Shown here: positions 16,117-24,924 of the stretch, in pieces
How positions within the stretch are numbered: position 1 is the first letter of the stretch
Layout: each line of letters opens with the position of its first letter
From: Agaribacillus aureus
Lineage (GTDB): Bacteria; Bacteroidota; Bacteroidia; Cytophagales; Cyclobacteriaceae
Assembly (NCBI GenBank): GCA_030442055.1
Contig: JAUJEB010000011.1
Span: forward strand, 62,001-126,000
Reading direction: 5' to 3'
Length of the DNA: 64,000 nucleotides
Notes under the pieces: model-generated
What the model was told of the DNA's origin: nothing
What the model saw: only the letters and a program-made list of their open reading frames with translations
Databases searched by the model: none
Program-made: the position numbers and the translations under genes

Positions 16117-17673
16117 TCATTGCCAGTAGCTATTCATAACTTCCTCCATAACCGGATAGGCTTCATCGGAATCTCCGGCTAAGCTCTTTTGCTCCAGCAA
16201 GGCTTCTTTCATTTCTTTGATTATCTCACTGTAGATGGGGTCATCATAGGCATTGCGGTTTTCTTTGGAGTCTTTTTCAAGGTCGAAAAATTCCCAGGAA
16301 GGCTCAGTATTTTCCTTTTTCTCAGCGCCACGCAAGCCCAAATGCCGGCCGTAAAAAAATGCCAGCTTGTATTGGTGGTTGCGGATACCAAAGTGGGCCG
16401 GACGTCGTGGCGCGTGGGCCCAATACCGGTAATACATAGAGGTTCGCCAATCGGTAGGTGTATTTCCTGAAAGATTTTGCCTAAAGCTTCTCCCCTGCCC
16501 AAAATCAAAGTTTTCAGCACCGGCATAATCAGCAAATAATGACGCAAAATCAATGTTTAGAATGATATCATCGATACGCGTACCGCCCTTTATTTCTTTA
16601 GGGTAGCGGATCACAAATGGCATTCTCAACGACTCCTCATAGATCATGCGCTTATCAAAGAAACCGTGTTCTCCAAGAAAATAACCCTGGTCGGCCGTAT
16701 AGATAACTACCGTATTCTCTGCCTGCCCGCTTTCTTCCAGGTAGTCCAACAGGCGGCCGATGTTATCATCAATAGCTGCCCCACATCTCATAAAATCCTT
16801 GATGAATTTCTGATAAATCTTTTTCCGTGCCTGTATGCTATCCAGCCCTTCGGTGGAAAATGGTAATCCCGGATAGCTGGTCCAGAACTTATCCGGGTTT
16901 TTAGTGGCGACCATCATGCGCCTGGCCAGCTCGTCCATTTTTTGCCCGACAAAGGTCCTGCCGGTAGTTTCCGGGCCAAAATCATATAAAGATTCCGGTT
17001 CGGGTATTTCCTGACCTTCATACAGGCTTTTAAATCTTTCCGGATAATCGAAGGGCTCGTGGGTAGCTTTGAAATGGGTCATCAGGAAAAAGGGTTTATC
17101 CTTATTCGCATTTTTCATCCATTCAATAGAAAAATCGGTGATGACATCCGATGAAAATCCTTCATATTCCTTTCCACCCTTATAACCATCCTCCCAGTTA
17201 TCAATTGTTTTCAGGATTGGATTATGGTACCTCCCCTGCCCCGGAAGTACCATAAAATGATCAAATCCAGACGGTTGCTTTTTTAAATGCCACTTACCGA
17301 TCACTGCCGTCTGATAACCATTACCCCTTAAAACCTTGGCAATGTTCATACTGTCCGGCTGAAAAATATCCGGCAAGGTGCGCACACCATTCCGGTGACT
17401 ATACTGACCGGTAAGTATAGTGGCTCTGCTGGGCACACAGATGGAGTTAGTGCAAAACGCATTGTTGAGTGTCGCTCCCTCAGCCGCCAGCCGCGCAATA
17501 TTTTTATTTTGTACATAATCTTCCAAAATCCCTCCGTAAATACCCCAGGCCTGGGAGGTATGATCATCTGACATGATGAACAAAATATTTGGTTTGGGGG
17601 TAGCTGCCGGTTGGCTGCAGCGCCAAAGGAAGCCAACGGCTACCAAAACGATCAGGCTTGTAAATTTTGTCAT
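16117..17673 (-). CDS. Family S1 sulfatase (CVPSR), DDHTSQ type
   Basis: A formylglycine-dependent sulfatase of 518 residues from the ATG at 17673; an ATG at 17703 would overlap the upstream gene and add ten residues before the signal. A lipoprotein signal ends at Cys19. Calcium ligands Asp36-Asp37 (SDDHTSQ), formylglycine site Cys79 in CVPSR, GKWHLK, and late metal ligands in ADQGYFLGEHG are all present, so it should be active. It closely resembles the sulfatase at 40170 in all these motifs (NAFCTNSIC before the site), making the two paralogs within the locus. The desulfated position cannot be told from sequence. Periplasmic or surface location. Confidence 0.92.
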   Translation of the reverse strand: MTKFTSLIVLVAVGFLWRCSQPAATPKPNILFIMSDDHTSQAWGIYGGILEDYVQNKNIARLAAEGATLNNAFCTNSICVPSRATILTGQYSHRNGVRTLPDIFQPDSMNIAKVLRGNGYQTAVIGKWHLKKQPSGFDHFMVLPGQGRYHNPILKTIDNWEDGYKGGKEYEGFSSDVITDFSIEWMKNANKDKPFFLMTHFKATHEPFDYPERFKSLYEGQEIPEPESLYDFGPETTGRTFVGQKMDELARRMMVATKNPDKFWTSYPGLPFSTEGLDSIQARKKIYQKFIKDFMRCGAAIDDNIGRLLDYLEESGQAENTVVIYTADQGYFLGEHGFFDKRMIYEESLRMPFVIRYPKEIKGGTRIDDIILNIDFASLFADYAGAENFDFGQGRSFRQNLSGNTPTDWRTSMYYRYWAHAPRRPAHFGIRNHQYKLAFFYGRHLGLRGAEKKENTEPSWEFFDLEKDSKENRNAYDDPIYSEIIKEMKEALLEQKSLAGDSDEAYPVMEEVMNSYWQ

Positions 17674-17683
17674 AGTTGAATAT

Positions 17684-19396
17684 TTAATCGTTGAATTTTT
17701 CATTGGTCATCCAAGTCATTGACTCGGGCACCCGGGTATTGTTTTCTTGTGGAGTACCTGCATTTGTACGCCCATTTTTGACATAACCCCTCAGGCGGGA
17801 AACCATGTTGGATACTCTTTCATCGTTTACTTCAATAAGATTATACCGTTCTGATGGATCCGCATCCAGGTTATATAATTGATACTTTGGCAATCCCTCG
17901 ATTTCTGCCGCCTCCTTGTTGGTGGGATGAGATAACCACCCTCCCGACCCGGCACACATCTCTAGCTTCCACGCCGCTTCTCTCAATGCCATAGAACCAT
18001 CCGAGGAAGCATTGATCACAGGGCGGTCAATTATGTCAGCATCGCCATTGGTAAGCAAAGGATAGAAGCTAAAACTATCTTCGGCGGTGTTGTCGGGTAA
18101 GGCAAAACCTGTGATATCAGCTACGGTAGCCATAAAATCTCCGAGACTAACCGGACTGCCGAATTCTTTTTTATTTTTCAAGCGCTTGGGAAATGAAAAT
18201 ATAAATGGGACACGATGCCCGCCTTCAAATATATCTCCTTTTGCCCCCCGGAACCCCGCACTGGAATTATGCCCGTTTGATAGTAATACTTCGTAATTGG
18301 CAGATCGGGAACTTGACCCGTTGTCTGAGGCAAATACGATGATCGTGTTGTCATACATGTTTTTGCGTTTCAAAACATTGATTATTTCTCCCACACTCCA
18401 GTCCACCTCAAGGCAGAAATCAAGGTATGGATTAATACCACTTTTTCCCTGAAATGCCTCTGACGGAACGATTGGCGTATGTGGCGCCGTCAGTGGAAAA
18501 TATAGAAAGAATGGTTTTTCAGTTGTTTGATTGTCTATGAAATCAACAGCCCTCCTGGTAAAGTTTGGCAGCACGTCGTCAAATCTTAAATCCGGCGCCA
18601 AAGGACCTGTTCGCCAAAAATCATATTGAGCAATGCTTGTACCTGCTACAATGCTATCAGGTATGGCCGTAGGTCTGTTGTTTTCAACATATACGTAAGG
18701 GGGAATATCCAGGGAGGCCAGAATGCAATACGAGTAATCAAACCCAACGGTATTGGGAGATCTACCAACAGCCTGGGAAAAATCAATCTGTTTGGGATCG
18801 TCTTCTCTAAAAACCCAATTCCAGCCCAGATGCCATTTACCGATCACCCCTGTATTGTAGCCTTGCTTTTGCAGCAGGGAGGCCACCGTTTCCCTTTCCG
18901 GTCTTATAAATGCGCTATCTCTGGTCCACAATACACCCTTTGGCAAGTCAGAGCGCCATGGATAGCGGCCGGTTAAAATGCTGTACCGGGATGGCGTGCA
19001 GACAGCAGAGGTAGAATGGGCATCGGTGAATACAATGCCTGTCTCTGAAAGATGATCAATATTGGCTGTCTGAATTTTCGATTTTGGATTTAGGACAGAC
19101 ACATCACCATAGCCCATGTCATCGGCCAGTATGTATACTATATTTGGTAATTGGTTGTCGGGGATCTCCTCTTTTTGATCAGCTGGGGAGCAGGAGATAA
19201 ATAAAGCCAGGCAGCATGTAATAATGCATATTGTTGATGATGGGAATTTTAATATCGATGGGGATTTTAATGACGATGAGAATTCTAATATCGATGGGGA
19301 TTCTAATATCAATGGGAATTCTAATACCGATGGGAATTCTAATATCGATGGACACGCCATTAATGGCGTGTGTACGGGGGATTTTATGTGATTCAT
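17684..19396 (-). CDS. Family S1 sulfatase (CTPSR) with repeat-encoded N-terminal extension
   Basis: A 570-residue arylsulfatase-type protein. Catalytic elements are ADDMGYGD, Cys133 in CTPSR, GKWHLGW and ASDNGSS. Unusually, the lipoprotein signal (hydrophobic stretch ending Cys69) is preceded by about 55 residues made of six hexads such as PSILEF, encoded by an 18-base minisatellite, and by a palindrome-encoded VHTPLMAC. No in-frame ATG lies between the repeat and the signal, so translation either starts upstream and reads the repeat, or uses a non-ATG codon. It begins 12 bases after the next sulfatase gene. The extension could impair export or be tolerated as a long n-region. Confidence 0.88.
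   Translation of the reverse strand: MNHIKSPVHTPLMACPSILEFPSVLEFPLILESPSILEFSSSLKSPSILKFPSSTICIITCCLALFISCSPADQKEEIPDNQLPNIVYILADDMGYGDVSVLNPKSKIQTANIDHLSETGIVFTDAHSTSAVCTPSRYSILTGRYPWRSDLPKGVLWTRDSAFIRPERETVASLLQKQGYNTGVIGKWHLGWNWVFREDDPKQIDFSQAVGRSPNTVGFDYSYCILASLDIPPYVYVENNRPTAIPDSIVAGTSIAQYDFWRTGPLAPDLRFDDVLPNFTRRAVDFIDNQTTEKPFFLYFPLTAPHTPIVPSEAFQGKSGINPYLDFCLEVDWSVGEIINVLKRKNMYDNTIIVFASDNGSSSRSANYEVLLSNGHNSSAGFRGAKGDIFEGGHRVPFIFSFPKRLKNKKEFGSPVSLGDFMATVADITGFALPDNTAEDSFSFYPLLTNGDADIIDRPVINASSDGSMALREAAWKLEMCAGSGGWLSHPTNKEAAEIEGLPKYQLYNLDADPSERYNLIEVNDERVSNMVSRLRGYVKNGRTNAGTPQENNTRVPESMTWMTNEKFND
19239..19346. repeat. 18-base minisatellite, six copies, inside sulfatase gene
   Basis: Six contiguous 18-base units (19239, 19257, 19275, 19293, 19311, 19329) of consensus GATGGGAATTCTAATATC with one to four differences each. 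On the coding strand each encodes PSILEF-like hexads. Because 18 is a multiple of three, copy-number change keeps the frame. Confidence 0.9.
19352..19371. repeat. Perfect 20-base palindrome next to the minisatellite
   Basis: ACACGCCATT followed by AATGGCGTGT are exact reverse complements with no spacer. It lies five bases from the minisatellite and within the first codons of the sulfatase. It resembles a REP-like short palindrome. Confidence 0.7.
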
Positions 19397-19408
19397 ATGG
19401 TTTTTGGG

Positions 19409-20866
19409 TTATTGTTCAGGGTTTATTTGCCAGCCGCAATCCCGCTTGCCGGCTCCTTCTTTTTCAGTGGTGCCCAGTTCTTGTTTCATTTCTCCGATTT
19501 TGGCCAAAAGGGCATTGACAATATCGGCATTTCCAGCCGCTATATTGTGTTTTTCCCCAATATCATTTGAAAGGTCAAATAAAGACAGCTCAATCTTTGA
19601 TTTTATACCTTTACGGCCATGAATGTTACCTTCTTCAGATACGATCACCCGGTGATATTCATGTGGCAGATGTAATTTCCATTTTCCGACCCTTACCGCT
19701 TCTAAATTCCAGCCTCTATAATAGTAAAAGGCTTCTGTAGGGCTCCTGGCATCTTTTTTTCCTGAAATCAGCCCAACGATGCTATGGCCATCAATTTTAT
19801 GGGAAGGCAGGGGCGCCCCGGAGATTTCGGCAATTGTTGGTAACAGATCCATTGTTGAGGCTATCTCTCCACATATGGAACCCGCCGGGATGGTTTTTGG
19901 CCATTTCATCAGGCATGGAACGCGTTGCCCCCCTTCAAAAGAAGTCATCTTACCTTCCCTCAGCGGGTAGGCAGAGCCTCCATGATCACCGAAAATAAGC
20001 CAGGGTCCGTTGTCGGTGGCAAAGACCACCAATGTGTTTTCCTCCAGGCCCAAATCTGTCAATACCTTATTAATCTGCCCGACAGACCAGTCAATTTCTT
20101 CAATGACATCTCCATAGATGCCCTTTTCAGAATAGCCCTTGAACTTTTCGGAAACATACAACGGTATATGAGGCATTGAATGGGCCAGATAAACAAAGAA
20201 CGGTTGATCTTTATTTCTTTTTATAAAATCCACCGCATGCTCCGTGTAGACCGTTGTCAGCATAGACTGGTCTTCTTCCATATACCGGTGCACTTTATTT
20301 CCACTCATCAATGGCAGCTCCGGGTAAGGCGTTTTCCCCTTTCTTTTACTGGGACGCATATCATTGGAATAGGGTAGACCAAAATACTCATCAAACCCCT
20401 GCTGTAGCGGCAAAAACTGGCGGTGATGCCCCAGGTGCCACTTTCCGAAAGCGCCGGTCGCGTATCCTTTTTCCTTTAGCATTTCAGCGATAGTTATTTC
20501 ATCCTGGTGCAATCCGGTCTTCGTATTCCGCTGATCCGGATTCCATTCCGTATTTTGCCTTTCCGGAAAAAGCACCCCGGGAATGCCAACACGCTGGGGA
20601 TAGCAACCGGTAAGCAGGGCAGCTCTCGACGGAGAACATACGGAAGAGGCCACGTAAAAATCAGTGAACTTCATTCCATTCGCCGCCATCGCATCTAAAT
20701 TCGGCGTACTGAACCCCTCAGCTCCGAATGTGCCAACGTCGGCATAGCCCTGGTCATCGGTAAATATGATGACAACATTCGGCGGGGCATTGTCTTTGGT
20801 AATACAGGATGAGACGATTAAAAATGCGATAATCCAGCTATACTTCAGCAGGTAAATGTTTTTCAT
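19409..20866 (-). CDS. Family S1 sulfatase (CSPSR)
   Basis: A 485-residue lipoprotein sulfatase. The signal ends VSSC (Cys21). Active-site parts are FTDDQGYADVG, Cys77 in CSPSR followed by AALLTGCYPQR, FGKWHLGH and ATDNGPW. It shares the unusual segments YFGLPYSNDM and FFVYLAHSMPHIPLY with the sulfatase at 46705, so the two belong to one subfamily and probably act on related sulfate esters. Genes on either side are sulfatases 12 and 51 bases away. Complete and of normal length. Confidence 0.92.
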   Translation of the reverse strand: MKNIYLLKYSWIIAFLIVSSCITKDNAPPNVVIIFTDDQGYADVGTFGAEGFSTPNLDAMAANGMKFTDFYVASSVCSPSRAALLTGCYPQRVGIPGVLFPERQNTEWNPDQRNTKTGLHQDEITIAEMLKEKGYATGAFGKWHLGHHRQFLPLQQGFDEYFGLPYSNDMRPSKRKGKTPYPELPLMSGNKVHRYMEEDQSMLTTVYTEHAVDFIKRNKDQPFFVYLAHSMPHIPLYVSEKFKGYSEKGIYGDVIEEIDWSVGQINKVLTDLGLEENTLVVFATDNGPWLIFGDHGGSAYPLREGKMTSFEGGQRVPCLMKWPKTIPAGSICGEIASTMDLLPTIAEISGAPLPSHKIDGHSIVGLISGKKDARSPTEAFYYYRGWNLEAVRVGKWKLHLPHEYHRVIVSEEGNIHGRKGIKSKIELSLFDLSNDIGEKHNIAAGNADIVNALLAKIGEMKQELGTTEKEGAGKRDCGWQINPEQ

Positions 20867-20917
20867 ATTTGAACTAAATTTTGATCGACTTTTAAGATGA
20901 CCTATAACCTGATCCCA

Positions 20918-22366
20918 CTAGTAATCCTTTCCTTCCTCACTCCGCCGGCAAGAAGCGACCCAGGCCAGGAGATCCTTTTTCATACCAGCCACCAGTTTTT
21001 TGTTTTCGGCGGAAATATCTTTTGTTTCGCTTTTATCATTTATCAGGTCATAGAGCTCAAAAGTCTGACCTTCATCATTCGATATAAGTTTATATTGGTC
21101 CGTTACCCATGACATTTTTTTGGGTGCCTGAAAACCAATGGCTCTTTTTCTCTCTGTTTGGTCCGATATCAAAATATCCTTCAGGCTAATGCCATCAATC
21201 GGCCGGTCACTGTCGGGATAAATAATACCCAGAAAATCTGTAATTGTCGGCAGATAATCGCTGGTAACACAGGGTGTATTAATCACCTGCCCTGACTTCA
21301 CCTTATCAGGCCAGATCACAAAGGCGGGTACTCTTAAACCTCCTTCATAGAGACTTCTCTTACGTTCCCGGAACGGGCCCGCAGACCCCGGCGTTCCCCT
21401 TTCGGGACCATTATCGCTACAGAACCAAAGCATCGTATTATCGGCCTGCCCCATCTTCTCGAGTTCATCCCAAAGCCGGCCTACCTGTTCATCCATCATG
21501 GTAATGGAGGCGTATAATAGTTGTTTCTTGTGGGAGTGGGCACTATACATATCTCTGTACTTCTTGGTAGCCACTAACGGCAGATGCGGTGTATGGAACC
21601 AAACGACCGAGAAAAAAGGATGACCGCTGCTAACCGATCTGCGCATGAATGGAATTACCCTGTCCATGATCACTCTCGAGTCATCTCCTTCCAGGTTTGT
21701 AAGCTCGGGGCGCTCCGGACCGACCCAATAATGGGTACCAAAAAATTCCGGTTTCCGGGTATCACTTTTATCTTCTATCGCTGCCCATCCATAACGCTTG
21801 GACTCTCCCAGCTCTTCCTTAAAACTCGAAGGAAAAATCATGGGGTCATAGGTCGGCACTTTTGACTCTGTGACAAAGTATTCATCATAGCCATTGGCCA
21901 TGGGAATAGCGTAATTTGAATAGTCCCGCGGTTTGCCCCGGTTGGCATCTTTGATCGTCGCCGTTAAAGTTCCCAGATGCCACTTTCCGAAATGTCCGGT
22001 ATGATAACCTTTGGATTTCAATAATTCCGGAAGCGTAATTTCCTCCGGTCTCATATGCCCGCTATTGGCTGTAGGTATACCCATCCGGAACGGGTTTCTG
22101 CCGGTAAGACAGCTGGCTCTCGTTGGAGAACATACCGGCCCGGCGGAATAAAACCGGGAAAGCGTTATCCCTGCGGCGGCCAGGCGATCAAGGTTGGGTG
22201 TCTTTATTTCTTTGTTGCCATTAAAACCGACATCTCCCCATCCCAGATCATCGCACATGATCAGTATCACATTAGGTCTTTCCGGCTTGAGGTCTGCTTT
22301 TTTATTTTGCGACCAAACCGATAAGCTGCAGGCGATACTTAATATTGCGCATAATATGATTTTCAT
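20918..22366 (-). CDS. Family S1 sulfatase (CSPTR)
   Basis: A 482-residue sulfatase with a cleavable signal peptide ending VWSQ rather than a lipobox, so probably soluble in the periplasm. It shows CDDLGWGDVGFNG, formylglycine site Cys79 in CSPTR with SCLTGRNPFR following, GHFGKWHLG, and CSDNGPERGTPG near the metal site. It is the first of four consecutive sulfatase genes transcribed after the GH141-like gene, 82 bases downstream of it. Substrate position unknown. Confidence 0.92.
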   Translation of the reverse strand: MKIILCAILSIACSLSVWSQNKKADLKPERPNVILIMCDDLGWGDVGFNGNKEIKTPNLDRLAAAGITLSRFYSAGPVCSPTRASCLTGRNPFRMGIPTANSGHMRPEEITLPELLKSKGYHTGHFGKWHLGTLTATIKDANRGKPRDYSNYAIPMANGYDEYFVTESKVPTYDPMIFPSSFKEELGESKRYGWAAIEDKSDTRKPEFFGTHYWVGPERPELTNLEGDDSRVIMDRVIPFMRRSVSSGHPFFSVVWFHTPHLPLVATKKYRDMYSAHSHKKQLLYASITMMDEQVGRLWDELEKMGQADNTMLWFCSDNGPERGTPGSAGPFRERKRSLYEGGLRVPAFVIWPDKVKSGQVINTPCVTSDYLPTITDFLGIIYPDSDRPIDGISLKDILISDQTERKRAIGFQAPKKMSWVTDQYKLISNDEGQTFELYDLINDKSETKDISAENKKLVAGMKKDLLAWVASCRRSEEGKDY

Positions 22367-22448
22367 GATCTAATTATCTTGGTTAGTTTAGTTTACTGTT
22401 ATTCAGTTCGTCGACTCCTCATCATATCTGAGGCCGACTCCCGGTTTT

Positions 22449-24920
22449 TTATTTAAGTGTAAAGCTGAAAACTTTTTTAATCGGATTTCCAGTGACAACA
22501 ACCTTTACTTCTTTTCCCGAAGCCTTTGCGGCTACCTTCATCAGGTCGGTAGTATCATGTATTTTAGCGCCGTTCAATGCAACAATCACATCTCCCTGTC
22601 TGAAGCCCGCATCAGCTGCTTCTGAGCCCTGGGGCAATTCCACAACAATTACCCCGGTTATCTCTGCGATTCCTGCTACTGATTTTTCGGCATTCCCAAC
22701 CAGGTTTTTCACCGTGGCTCCCAACCACGGGATCTTTTCATTACTTCTTTCTTCGGGTTCCGAACCACCCATTGATTTTGAAGAGCTGTAGCTTCTCACT
22801 ACCGGGGTGACTTCTTTTACAAACTGGGGCTTATAAACACCAAAATTATCCATTCTGAAATTCTGAAAGCCAAGCGCGAGCGCAGGTGAATTTTCCCTGA
22901 CCCTGAAGTCCCCATTGGCCGGGTCGATAAACATGGGGTCAGCAACCAGGGAATTTTGATCGAAGCCCTTTTCCTGCCACTGATTGATGGTCAGGGGAGC
23001 ATCCAGGCCGGTGATCATCGGGGTTTCGCCTTCGGCATAAAACAAATTATAGTTAAATTCCCTGGCATAGGCGGGGTCGGCATGAATAAATTGAAACGGT
23101 TCGTCGCTAACAATAATGTTTCTGGCAATAATATCGCCGCAATCTTTAAACCACACGTGAAACCCGCCAAAACCGTTTATCACAATATTATTCTCCACTC
23201 TTCGATAAAACCCCTCCCTTAATTTAAAACCCATTCCCAAACACAAATTGTTGTAAAGATGATAGTTGGAAGAGCCATCGTCCAAATCGATTCCCCACGA
23301 ATGCCCTCCCGGATGTGCCATCCGGTTATGGCGTATATAGGTGGTTTTGTAATTATCTAGGAGGCTTCTTTCTTTCGCACCACTTTCATCTCCTTTATCC
23401 CTGCCGTGATAAGGCGTAAGCCAATACCTGTCCCGGCCCCATGAATTGAACGGACCGTGATCGCCCGATTCTCTGACCGTATTAAAAACATCATTGTTTT
23501 CGATCACATGGCCACCCCAACTGCCATCGTTGATACATATAGCGGCCCTGGGTATGTTAAAAATTGTGTTGTGCCTCACATTGACCTCTTCTGCCATAGA
23601 CATGAAAACCCCTGCCACCTGCTTCCCAATCAGTCCCAGATTATGCATCAGGTTGTTTTCAATCAGGCAGTCCGCGGGATAATCGGCTGACTTTGGCCCC
23701 GGGGTGTGATCCAGTTCGTGATAAGGCACGCTATTCCTGTATTCAATGGAGGGCGATCTGACGGCTTCGACACTGCCCACCAGACAAACCGCACTTTCTC
23801 CAATGTTGTAAAATCTGGAATCAAGCACTTTTCCTTTTCGGTTGTACTTGCTAAAAAAGATCGCATTGCCCCCCAGGTCTTCAAAGTTGCAATCCTGCAC
23901 TGAGCAAGACTCAGTTCCCCGGAAGAACATCGCTGACTGGCGGGCAATTGACCAGTCACCTCGTAAAAGGCGTTCGTAAGGTTCCATGAATACTCTATTG
24001 GTATGCCTGAAATCCAGCCCCTCGAAATGAATATTTTTAACGGGTTTTTCCATGCTTCCCGCAAGCACAAAAAGCTGCTTTAGGTTGGACGCCACCACCG
24101 AGCCCGTTTTAAGATTACTCTCTTTGCCAGGTTTTAGGTACAGGTAATTGCCGGTTTTGTCAAAATACCATTCGTCTTCATCGTCGAGCTCTTCAAAAAT
24201 ATTCTCTACAAAAAGGTGTCTCTTATGATAACCTTCCCTGTAAGATACGTTTTTATCAGTGCCTCCACGGTTTTCCTGCCATCCGCCTGTAAGGGTGAGT
24301 ACGCCCTCCTCACTAGCGGAGTCTATGCGGTAATGCTTGCTGCCCCATTTGCCCTGGTGTAAAGCATGTATAAAACCTCCCCGCGGATTTTTCCAGGTTT
24401 TTACCCGGTCGGCTGATATGGCGTCTTTGGAAGTCCCGCCAAAAAACTGGGCGGTTGTGTCATAATTTGGGTAGCGGGCCATTCGCAGTAACCTGCCATT
24501 GATAAACAATTGATCTAAGGCGGTAAGCCCATATTTATCCAAATTTACCCTGGCCCGTACAATACCATTTTTGTAAGGACGCCATTTTAGCCTCAATTTA
24601 ACACCTCCGCTAATAGTTACCTTTTCTCCCTTGTAGGCCTTGTACCATATGGGCGCGTCTTTGGTCCCTGAATCCTCCGATGAAAATACGATCGGTTCCG
24701 AGAGGTAGTAGGTTCCGGATCTGAGAAATACAGTTACCGGACTTTTATGAGGTTTTAAGTTTCTAACAACTTCTTTCGCTTTGACCAAAGTTGCAAAAGG
24801 TCTGTCTATAGTTCCCGGGTTTTCGTCATTGCCCTCCCCCGATACATAAAAGGAAACCTGGCAAAATACCCGAACATTTATAAGCAGTAAAAAAGGAATA
24901 ATGAACTTGATCTTTGTCAT
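22449..24920 (-). CDS. GH141-like right-handed beta-helix glycosidase with C-terminal PDZ domain
   Basis: From the ATG at 24918-24920 (823 residues) the protein has a signal peptide ending VFCQ; an ATG at 24962 would overlap the upstream gene. The N-terminal part reads PFATLVKAKEVVRNLK, VFLRSGTYYLSEPI, SEDSGTKDAPIWYKAYKGE and ISGG, the recognised opening of GH141 proteins, followed by parallel beta-helix coils with many NN/N-rich turns to about residue 660. GH141 includes an alpha-L-fucosidase acting on rhamnogalacturonan II and a xylanase. The last 90 residues form a PDZ domain (QGSEAADAGFRQGDVIVALNG). Four bases separate its start from the preceding sulfatase stop. The PDZ addition is unusual for the family and may tether partners. 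Confidence 0.8.
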   Translation of the reverse strand: MTKIKFIIPFLLLINVRVFCQVSFYVSGEGNDENPGTIDRPFATLVKAKEVVRNLKPHKSPVTVFLRSGTYYLSEPIVFSSEDSGTKDAPIWYKAYKGEKVTISGGVKLRLKWRPYKNGIVRARVNLDKYGLTALDQLFINGRLLRMARYPNYDTTAQFFGGTSKDAISADRVKTWKNPRGGFIHALHQGKWGSKHYRIDSASEEGVLTLTGGWQENRGGTDKNVSYREGYHKRHLFVENIFEELDDEDEWYFDKTGNYLYLKPGKESNLKTGSVVASNLKQLFVLAGSMEKPVKNIHFEGLDFRHTNRVFMEPYERLLRGDWSIARQSAMFFRGTESCSVQDCNFEDLGGNAIFFSKYNRKGKVLDSRFYNIGESAVCLVGSVEAVRSPSIEYRNSVPYHELDHTPGPKSADYPADCLIENNLMHNLGLIGKQVAGVFMSMAEEVNVRHNTIFNIPRAAICINDGSWGGHVIENNDVFNTVRESGDHGPFNSWGRDRYWLTPYHGRDKGDESGAKERSLLDNYKTTYIRHNRMAHPGGHSWGIDLDDGSSNYHLYNNLCLGMGFKLREGFYRRVENNIVINGFGGFHVWFKDCGDIIARNIIVSDEPFQFIHADPAYAREFNYNLFYAEGETPMITGLDAPLTINQWQEKGFDQNSLVADPMFIDPANGDFRVRENSPALALGFQNFRMDNFGVYKPQFVKEVTPVVRSYSSSKSMGGSEPEERSNEKIPWLGATVKNLVGNAEKSVAGIAEITGVIVVELPQGSEAADAGFRQGDVIVALNGAKIHDTTDLMKVAAKASGKEVKVVVTGNPIKKVFSFTLK

Positions 24921-24924
24921 ATTG

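Noticed and set aside
19239..19346. 18-base repeats considered as a CRISPR array
   Set aside because: Units are contiguous with no spacers and lie in a coding frame.
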